From positions 4,972,501 through 5,036,500 of the forward strand of contig NC_063998.1 of assembly GCF_932276165.1 (NCBI RefSeq): a DNA stretch of 64,000 bases, read 5' to 3'. Made by a program: the position numbers and the translations under genes. The DNA is from Plutella xylostella (taxonomy: Eukaryota; Arthropoda; Insecta; Lepidoptera; Plutellidae). The notes under the pieces were generated by a model. The model made no database searches. It worked only from the letters and a program-made list of their open reading frames with translations, and was not told the DNA's origin. Shown here piece after piece: positions 55,788 through 64,000 of the stretch (within the stretch, counting starts at the first letter, position 1; the number at the start of each line of letters is the position of its first letter).

Positions 55788-55883
55788 GTCACTCTAGCTA
55801 AAACGATATGACGGACAACTCCCAAGCAATAGCCACATTTAATGCGACTATAATCGCAATGAATCGTTTTCGTAGAATGACCC
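55788..55883. mobile_element. Small MITE in the LRRC58 3' UTR
   Basis: AGGGTCACTCTAGCTAAAACG and CGTTTTCGTAGAATGACCCT are imperfect inverted ends 96 bases apart, and resemble the GGGTCACTCT ends of the 5.0/36.3/40.3-kb elements. It starts 30 bases past the LRRC58 stop codon. Confidence 0.5.
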
Positions 55884-55912
55884 TCAAGCATTTAAAGTCC
55901 CAAACAAGCCAA

Positions 55913-58900
55913 TTAGCCCAGCAGAACCTTCCGCATCATATGCGGGTGGGCATTATTCTCCTCGCGGCTCTCCCAAGCTCCGGTGATGCACTTGGAGCTA
56001 CACAGGAACTGCAGCAGGGGAATCCGGTACTTGCCGCAGAAGTCCACGAACTTGATGTGCTCGACGCGGTTGTCAAAGAATACACCTGCGGAATGGAGGA
56101 GTTTTAGGATGTTTAGGCAAATATATATTCTATCTATCCTGAAGGGCTACCACGGGGCGCATTTAAGACGTGACAAAAGTTTTTCATCGCGCATCCTCAA
56201 GAGCAAGCGCGACCGACGGAGAGATTTTGTCACGTTTTAATTGCCCCGTGCTAGCCCTCCTGGTGTTTTGTACAGTGTTGATAAAACGAAGGGGGTGTTT
56301 ACGATTTTTAAGTGCGTATTAGTATATGTGGTGGTAAAAAATGATGGACAAATGCGTCTAAACAAGGTACCTATACCACATCATGCGATCCGAAGAATCT
56401 TTCTTTGCCAAAAACTTTCTCATATCCTCGGCTTACTTATGTAGCTGCCTCGGCTAACATCGACTGTACCGTCCAAACCCAATCTGCGTCTGCCAGAGAT
56501 ATGTCAACTTACTAAGGCATCTGCCTATTATGCTGCTCATTTCGCTTCCAAGGCTTCCCAGGGTTTCACTATCAAATAAACTTATTACGAAATATGGAAT
56601 CCATTTTCATAACTAGCATTCTTAAGTTTGTGGGCCAAAATAAACTTCTGGGAGTGACCATATTTCCGTCTTGTTCATGCCTAGGTCATTACGAGTAGGA
56701 GTAGGACACACTGAACAAAGACCTTTGTCCTTAGATTAGAATAGTCCGTTCTCAATGCCTGGCTTGTACCGAAGTGGTACCGAACTGATAATTTTGCGCT
56801 GTAAAAATGGCATGACTTTATTATTTGTTAATACGGTTACTCGCCCGATAAGTTTTTATCAACAAATGGCTTTGTTTTGTCGCGTAATTGCGCAATGTAA
56901 GTGTATTCATTATTATAGTATACTTATATGTAGTTATTATTGTTGGTCCATGAACATGATGATGAAAATAAGGCAAAAGTAGACTCAGGTATGCTCATAC
57001 ACATAAACACTACATAACTTTACGCATGCCTTTCCTCGAATAATATAACTAGGTAGGTACTCCCGTGACTGAAAGGGTATTCTATAAACAGCGTAGTTAG
57101 ATCAAAAACCCGGTAGGTACCTACTCACCTTTCAGCATACCTACCTAAAGTCTGTTTTTTAATCTCAGATACTAAATTGACAGATCCTGGACGGTTCATC
57201 AATAGTCGATTGTCCCGTGATTAAGTTGATGAACTATTCAGAATCTGTCAATTTAGTATCTGAGATTAAAAAGCAGACTTTAGTTAGTCGAAAAACCCGA
57301 TACCTACTCACCTTTACACTTAGGGTTGACGCAGCACTGAGCAGCGTTGAGGTATTTGAGCAAGGTGGCGGGGACTTCTCCGGGCAGTATCGGGATCTGG
57401 TTGAGCTTGATGGAGCGCCCAGCCAGCTCCAGGAGCGAGGGCGGCTGCAGCGTCATGTCCCGCACGAAGCGGACCACTAGCGGGTTGTCTCGGAGACTCA
57501 GCTGAGGTGGAATGAGAAACAAGTGAGTTAGTACAGGATAAAGTGTCCAATAGGCAGGGCAAAGTGCTATCGGTAATTGGTAGCGTCTCCGCTGGCTGTA
57601 AGTAGGTATGTTGTTCTTTTACTAAATAGTTAGGCGCTAGGAAAGAAAGAAAGAAACATTTATTTGACACACTGAACAATAAAAAACAGAAACAAAAAGA
57701 AAAAGAATACTACAAAAAATTTATACGTATGAAAAAAAAAACAGAAAATAATACAAACACGGTTGCTGTCCAGAGCGTCAAAAAGGCACCAGCTCAGGAG
57801 GTGAGGTTTAATTAATACTTACGACAACAAACGAAGTGGCTTGGTTAGGTAATCTTGTGCAAAATGGACACCTTTAAAAGTGATAAAGGGTAGCAAGCAT
57901 AAATTAGGTAGGTATATCATGTCAACAAGCGAGCAAAACGAGGGTCATCAGAACGAGATAAACCTGCCCAGAAAATGGCACGCGTGTGGTATCTTATCAA
58001 CTTGTCACTCACAACAGAAATCCTATATTTATTGCAAGAGACAGTGACTGGTCAAAACTGCATGGGTGCGATAGCAGAGATAGTCCTGTTAAAAGCGTAA
58101 ACAAACAACACAAACTGAAATTTTAAGTAGGGCATTTACATTACACCTTCATAAATGTACCTACCTAATGAAGGTGCCCTATATTGGTATTAGCTATAGC
58201 AAGAACCACTAACTCCATACTGGGAAAACATAAGTCTACAATGGAAACCTGATAACAAATTATCAAGTAGGTAAGTAACAAAAGCAAATACGTACCTACA
58301 CGTATACGTTGACAAATAATTAACTTAGAACAGCTTGAAACCCTGGAAACATCGCACGTTACTGCTAATTCATCAAACATTTCGCAAATCGCCGACTCAC
58401 CTCATTCAGACATTTCAACTTAATGATTTGCGTCGGCAGTGTCTTTAGTCGGTTTCTGTGCAGCAGCAAGGATCGCAGCTGCTTTAGGTTGGCTATGCTG
58501 GGAGGGAGCTGCTCGATGAGGTTGTCGCTCAGAACCAGCGCTTGGAGCGACGTCAGGTGCCCCACCGACTCCGGCACGTCGCATATTTGATTCCCACCCA
58601 GGGACAGGATCTGTAAGCTGAAGTTGCAACCGTATTACTTATTAAAGTAACGAACACTTGCTCGGATATTTTTATTGTGCATGAATTTGGTATAATTGCC
58701 ATTCAGGATTTTAGGGTTCCGCTCATCTGGCATAATCTTAATTGACCAAAACTCATTTCGCATAACTCGTATGGTCTAAACTTTTTAGGCCGAACCATCA
58801 CTTTGCCAAGACTTATGTGGCATAAGGCTCGTTTCGTCTAAAACTCTTTAGGCACAATCTTTAAACACCTAAGTTTCGTTTGCTCAAATTTATGTTCGTC

Positions 58901-61900
58901 TATAACTATGTATAATCTTGTTTCTCCTAATGTTATCTTAATAAATAATATATTAAGTATGTAGTAAATGTACAAATTGTGGTATTTTTCTCCTACATCC
59001 CGAAAATCACGATATTGTATGATCAAAAAATCGAAAGTTAACGACCAATATAATTATTACAAACCCCATGAGATTGAAACCTAAAAATAGGTGCGACGAC
59101 GAGCAAAGCGAGGAGGAGCGTGTTAGGTGCACATGTTCATCAAAACCAAAGCGGAGCGCAGCGAAGCGGAGCGGAGCGTTTTCCAAACAGCGGAAACAAT
59201 ACAAGGCACCAGTTTGCGCTATGTAGGGAGACGCTCCGTCAAAGTTAAAGCCAAATGAATATTATTACTTTGTATAAACCTATGCCATAGCATTATTAGG
59301 CTATTCAAGATTTGGCCATACCATTATTAGGCTAAACAATGTTATGCGAAATAACTTTTTACTAAACGAGATTTATGCCATACGATTTTCGGCGTAACGA
59401 GACTTTGACCAAACGTTACTATGCAATACGAGATTAGGCAAAAAAATCTTATGCCAAAAAAGGTAGAACCTTAGTTTATGAATTGCTGATCGACTAGATA
59501 TATAAACTACGAGTAACTACTGAAATGCCTAAAATTTTCAGGCTGAATCTATGGGAATAGTACCTAAGTAGAAAAAGCAGAGTGTGTAACTACTGAGCAC
59601 CTACACATTGCACCATCCACCAGAAGTGCACCACTAGATAGCTGATGCTTCAAAGTGTGGGCCCTAAGTTCTCACACATACGCAGAAACACCATTACGTT
59701 TGTACCTACATAGAAATACCTTCCTAAATAACCTAGTTACATTAGTCAGATACTTATCATACCTACTTGTGTGAATGTTAGTTAGGTACTGCATGTGCAT
59801 GTAAAGTAGCATGTGTAATTGTGTAGATAGGTAATTTAATTTAATTTATTTAATTTCAATTGTATTATTCTGTAAACAATGTATCGTAAATATATGATCA
59901 TTTTATACTATTTATTATGAACTATGAGTGCTGCCAATTATCTAATTATTGTAATTAATTCTTTGAGGAAAGCATTAAGGGAGTAAATCAAATGTTGTAT
60001 TTAGTAATTAAGAATTGTGTTATTTAAGGTTTACTGCTGTGATTTTCCCATAAATAAACACACACACACACACGCCTTGTACTAATGTACTCCCTTGCGG
60101 GGTAGGCAGAGGTGCATTGCTGCACCCACTTTTCGCCAGAGTGTTATGTTAGTCCCAATGTAATAGGGGGCGGGCCTATTGCCATTTTACGGGCACATCC
60201 AAGACCTGAGAACAAATATCTGTGTTTAAACAAATATCTGCCCCAGCCGGGAATCGAACCCGGGACCATCGGCTCAGTAGTCAGGGCACTAACCACTACG
60301 CCATTCGGTCGTCGCCATAAATAAATAAATACTTAATATATCAGGTAGCTGATTTCCATGATATCCAATATCCAACTGTAATTTTAGCTCTCGCCCCAAG
60401 GCCAAGTTACACTTCAGTTCACTCCCTATTTCTTAAATTGCTACTACATAGAAGTAGTATTCAGTAACCTATAGATATTATCATGGTCAGCTTCATGTAC
60501 TTAACTACCTACAAGCTATATTTTTTATACCTTATCAAACTAACAAATTGACAATGTTTGAATGAATGAAAAGATGAAGGTTCTCCTGAAGGGTCCTACG
60601 CCCTTTGAGTTGCTCGATAAAGGTTTTATCGAAGTGTGTTCCATTTCCATTAGCTAAGTACTTTGAAGTTAACTGTACAAGGTACCTTCTTAAAAAAGTA
60701 GTTTGCTAAATGTCAAAATACTCTTGTGTGTTGGTAGTGTGAATTGATATTTTTACGGAGTCGATAAACTCGTTTAAATATAGCCCGGGCCTCATGTTTA
60801 CAAAGTGGTACAAATTCAGAAATACCTACCTACCAAATGTTTCTACGCTGCGACGCAATAATCCCCAAAATAAATATGTTCTTGCCTAGATAAGATATCA
60901 AGTCTTTATGTAAGTCTGCATAAGGTCTACATTACTATTTGATTGCTATACCCACCTAGGTAACATAGGCTTCTTATAGTTTCGCATTCGCAGAGATCAT
61001 AAAATTTAATGTTAATCATAATGGCCACATTTTAGTACGCTACACCATACGTGCGCCTTTATTTTTAATGGTTTTGTTTACTAATCTGCTGTTTTGTTAC
61101 GTAGTGGGTACCTACCTATCTACTTCTTTTGAGTTTAGATACTTACTGAAATCTGATGGTAGGTACCTAACTAGTTGGTAAGATATGATGGTCATAAGTA
61201 TTACCAACTCAGACAATAATATTATATCGGTCAGCTTCTTTTAAACATCATAATAAAATAGAGATTATTACATTTATAGATTGTATAGGTCGGTATGTAG
61301 ATCGTAGTACTGCGAGGACTGGATAACAAATGAAATCTCAAGTGTATAAGTGATTCTCACTACACGAGCATTACACGAGCTGCCTCGTGTAGTGAGAACA
61401 CCGGTACCTACAGGTATTCATATCCCCCATGTTTTGTTTGGCGTTGTTTACCTTGATTGGCCTTGACATTGATACACATATACAGTAGTAGGTATATAAT
61501 ATAGTATGAGCGATGTATTACTTTTTTAGTTTTTTTATGTAGGATTGTGATCTATAATAATATATAGGTATACTTACCTACTTACTCACTTATTTTTAAG
61601 GGTGTTTCACATAAGTACTGTAGATAGACATCGAGGCTGGGCAAACCAGCCAACTTATCATCCATCCTTAAAACGCAACGATGCAAATAATAGTGGAAAG
61701 TCTAAAACCTTATTGATTGGCCGATTCTGGGCCAGCAAGTAAAAGGGGTAAAAGGGCGCAGAAATGATATATATGATTCATTTAGCTTTAGATTACTACT
61801 GGGTACACAGAGTTGTGTCATGTGCCTACCAATATTGGAATTAATATTTATTAGTAGCTGTCCACCCGCCAGCTCATTGTTATCTTTTAAATAATAATAA

Positions 61901-62789
61901 TAAGTGATAGTGATAATGGATTACATTAAACATAATCTTCTGTTAGCTATGTCATTAGAGGTGAGGGCCTTGTCTGAATTAAAATGTAAAGTGTTTCAAT
62001 CTGGATGAAAACGCAAATAGGGAAATGGCATTGTTATAGATCAATTTGACCCTAATTAAATTATGTAAAATTTAATAATGTTGATGTAATAAAATAAAGA
62101 ATAATATCGCGTCCAACATTTCACATTCGCTTGGGCCATGAACAAATATTAATAAAGCTTAATGAATTGATATTAAGTATTGATCGTTAATGTAACAAGT
62201 GACGAATGTGACGATACAATACATTAGCACACATTATGTATAGTTAGGTAGGTAGGAGGTACTTAGATATAACAAAGTAGAGGTCGTTAGGCACTTACCT
62301 ACTAAGTTTCCAAATGTCTTTCGGTATATTAGTAATATTGTTCCCTCCTATGTACAGGTATCTTAAGGACGCTAATTCTAACACTTGTTCAGGGAAGGCA
62401 TTTAGCCGGTTTCCGCTGAAATTGACCTCTCTGAGGGTGTTTCTGTCCACGGTGAAGCACTTGGGCAGAGATTCGTTGGTGAGTAGGTTGTGCTTGGCTA
62501 TCAGCGAGGTCAGAGGACAATGCTCGAGCACGTCGGGCAAGCTCGTCAGCCTGTTGTTGCTCACGTCCAAAATTTTCAAGTTCCGGAATTGGTGTATCGA
62601 GTCTGGAAGACTCTCTATCCTGTTGCTGTAGAGCAGAACAATCTCATAGTTATCCGAGCAGTTCTTCTCGTCCACAATGCCGCTGAGTTCCGACGAGACG
62701 CTGACGGTGTCCAGTAACTGTCCGGAGAGATCGAGAGTTTTTTGTTCGCGACTGTCGCTATCGCAGCTGTCTGAAGTGTAGCACTCCAT
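55913..62789 (-). CDS. LRRC58: Leucine-rich repeat-containing protein 58-like
   Basis: Four exons: 62789-62299, 58617-58401, 57501-57312 and 56085-55913, giving 356 residues (human LRRC58 is 371). The N-terminus (1-45) is acidic and Ser-rich. About seven leucine-rich repeats follow (50-240), e.g. LKILDVSNNRLTSLPDVL, LRYLYIGGNNITNIPKDIW, LQALVLSDNLIEQLPPSIA and LRSLLLHRNRLKTLPTQI. The C-terminal part has LSLRDNPLVVRFVRDM, PSLLELAGRSIK, and a Cys cluster (QCCVNPKC, then VDFCGKY and LCSSKC) that may bind zinc, as inferred from spacing. LRRC58 has been linked to ubiquitin ligase substrate recognition, but nothing in the sequence alone proves that. Intron 1 is 3.7 kb and carries a MITE-like element and a SINE; intron 3 carries two inverted repeats. 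Confidence 0.92.
56143..56258. mobile_element. 116-bp MITE in LRRC58 intron 3
   Basis: AGGGCTACCACGGGGC and GCCCCGTGCTAGCCCT are inverted ends. The arms continue through ACGTGACAAAA/TTTTGTCACGT. It lies about 58 bases from the exon 4 acceptor. Confidence 0.65.
57093..57315. repeat. Inverted repeat flanked by direct repeats at the LRRC58 exon 3 donor
   Basis: Arms 57148-57185 and 57243-57281 (AATCTCAGATACTAAATTGAC and complement) form a hairpin. The flanks share AAAAACCCGG/AAAAACCCGA and CCTACTCACCTTT (57093-57132 and 57280-57315). The right flank contains the real splice donor of exon 3 (minus strand GGTGAGTAGG); the left flank is a second copy of that donor context. Confidence 0.6.
58709..59475. 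mobile_element. About 765-bp repeat-rich non-autonomous element in LRRC58 intron 1
   Basis: The ends TAGGGTTCCGCTCATCTGGC and the complement of GCCAAAAAAGGTAGAACCTTA are imperfect inverted repeats. Both sub-terminal regions (58720-58860 and 59270-59460) are arrays of variants of GGCATAAG and GGC(C)TAAAC words separated by 20-30 bases. The centre (about 59097-59180) is a purine-rich GGAGCG repeat. No coding domain. Confidence 0.6.
59480..60060. other. LRRC58 intron 1, AT-rich
   Basis: No feature recognised apart from TTTAATTTAATTTATTTAA near 59835. Confidence 0.35.
60073..60315 (-). mobile_element. tRNA-derived SINE (long form), LRRC58 intron 1
   Basis: Read on the minus strand it has TGGCGTAGTGGTTAGTGCCC (A box) and GGGTTCGATTCCCGGC (B box), the same body as the 37.2-kb copy and a CA/TG simple tail at 60060-60073. 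It contains about 40 extra bases (AGATATTTG duplicated in inverse pairs) not present in the other copy. Confidence 0.8.
60320..62298. other. LRRC58 intron 1, distal part
   Basis: AT-rich, with many copies of the word TAGGTACCTA or GGTAGGTA. A short perfect hairpin lies at 61354-61398. No gene seen. Confidence 0.35.
61354..61398. repeat. Perfect 15-bp hairpin with 15-base loop
   Basis: TTCTCACTACACGAG and CTCGTGTAGTGAGAA are perfect complements. The loop repeats TACACGAGC. It is probably a remnant of a small palindromic transposon. Confidence 0.55.
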
Positions 62790-63737
62790 GTTGTTTGTGA
62801 ATGTCTGATACGTTATCTACTCGGGCTGGGGTCGGGCGGCGCCGCTGCTCCGCGCCACGGCGTATGCGCAACTGCCGCCGCGGCCACCTCCTCCCTCCCT
62901 CCTCTACGCCACTTGATTCTATTGATCAATCGTTCGACCAACTGGTTCAATATGCTCGTGTGAATTACAAATTTCTATACCTACCTAGGTATTAATATGC
63001 ACCGTCCAACGTTTGATACTTGTTGTTGTGCCCCCGCTAGTGCCGATTCTGTCATCTATCAACTATGTCTATCATATGATAATATGACCTTTGTCATTTA
63101 ACAGCGAACCTGCCGGTGCCGCGTTTTACTTTATAGATTTTAATTTTAACATTTTTAACTCAACTGAACAGCACAGTACTTTAAATTAACTTTTTTATGT
63201 TTTTGTCGCTGCCGCTGTTGTTATTACCTAGGTAAGTATACATAAGATAGATCGTGGAAATTTTACCATTACCATCCTTTCTTATAATATAATACCTACC
63301 ATTACCATCCTTTCTTAAAAATATAAGAGGCAGTAAAATTCAGTATAACTATCCGTGATTGATGCAGCAGTAATAGGTCACTTTATTTTAGTATTTTTAG
63401 TAACAAAATTGGTATAAATCAAGAATACTATTACCTACTAGATATTTACGACGAGGAGTATAAAGAACTATAGGTAGGTACCTATGGTAGTGGTACTATA
63501 CATAACTTCATTTCAATAAGGATAGATTTAAATTTTCGCGCGCCTCATTGCAAAATGGCGCGCCCACCTCCCCCGCGACCAACTACTGTCATTGTCATTC
63601 GCTCATAGACAAAACTCAATAGTGATGTGCAAATATATTAAAAATGTTAAGTCGATTGATTATTTCTAATGTTAATACACACATTATTATGTAGAAAATG
63701 CAGCTCTACAGTAGGAAAAACATTACGCTTCTCGTTA
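62790..63737. promoter_or_regulatory. LRRC58 upstream region
   Basis: A GC-rich patch (about 62820-62905) immediately upstream of the minus-strand ATG is the likely 5' UTR/promoter. Beyond it the sequence is AT-rich spacer with two copies of CCTACCATTACCATCCTTTC-like sequence at 63262-63316. Confidence 0.35.
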
Positions 63738-63879
63738 AGCTGCGTATAGACCGGCCCAACGAACCGCCAACGAACGCCCAACAATGGATATTTATCATAC
63801 ATAATACAGGGCAGATTGCAGCAACGAAGGTCAACGAAATCCGTTCGTTTTCGTTCGTTGGGCCGGTCTGTACGCAGCT
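63738..63879. mobile_element. 142-bp MITE with TTA target duplication
   Basis: AGCTGCGTATAGACCGGCCC and GGGCCGGTCTGTACGCAGCT are inverted ends, flanked by TTA on both sides (63735-63737 and 63880-63882). Confidence 0.75.
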
Positions 63880-64000
63880 TTATCCAAATTTTTTTTTTTT
63901 TTATGAACATAAACAATAACTTCCATTAGACAAGGGCAGTGCTAAGGTAAGTTGTAGGCTGGATGTTTTTGTGTGCGCCGAACCTAATAAAAAATAAATA

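Noticed and set aside
62314..62717. Plus-strand open frames over LRRC58 exon 1
   Set aside because: They are antisense to a well-supported leucine-rich repeat exon.

Overview
The window looks like nuclear DNA from a moth or butterfly (Lepidoptera). Genes carry many short exons with GT..AG introns. The AT-rich spacers hold repeat families I know from lepidopteran genomes: a 5S-like SINE with an RTE-type 3' end, a tRNA-derived SINE, short Helitrons ending CTAG, the GGTTCCGTAGCC repeat and TTA-flanked MITEs. The proteins recognised are insect-like. The species cannot be named from sequence alone.

Left part (1 to about 27.9 kb): no convincing host gene. It holds transposon relics: an RTE reverse transcriptase piece, a Tc1/mariner-type transposase piece, and a frame-broken LINE at about 5.3-10.2 kb whose ORF1 ends in a domain like baculovirus FP25K. 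At 19.6-25.5 kb there is a three-level nest: a SINE split by a hAT-type element (16-bp terminal inverted repeats, 8-bp target duplication) that itself contains a nearly intact LINE.

Middle (28-32.2 kb): a five-exon chymotrypsin-like secreted protease gene on the minus strand, with an inverted 3'-half copy next to it. Both have threonine in place of the catalytic serine (GDTGGP). Just beyond the copy is a perfect 55-bp inverted repeat.

Right part (32.9-62.8 kb): six housekeeping-type genes. These are Rpt3/PSMC4 (26S proteasome ATPase, plus strand, 9 exons), a group II p21-activated kinase (mbt/PAK4 type, minus, 8 exons), CWF19L2 (splicing/debranching factor, plus, 5 exons), DNAJC17 (minus, 3 exons), mRpS2 (mitochondrial ribosome, plus, 3 exons) and LRRC58-like (minus, 4 exons). 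PAK/CWF19L2 and DNAJC17/mRpS2 are divergent pairs with short shared upstream regions; Rpt3/PAK, CWF19L2/DNAJC17 and mRpS2/LRRC58 are convergent. All six reading frames close without breaks when the listed exons are joined. Introns and spacers are filled with MITEs, SINEs and fold-back repeats.

The most unusual structure is in Rpt3 intron 5: a nearly identical 184-bp inverted repeat, each arm with a TATA box and an arthropod-type initiator, placed so that the two promoter-like arms face each other across about 4.4 kb. All coordinates were read by eye. Splice sites rest on consensus plus protein continuity; no alignment or search was run.
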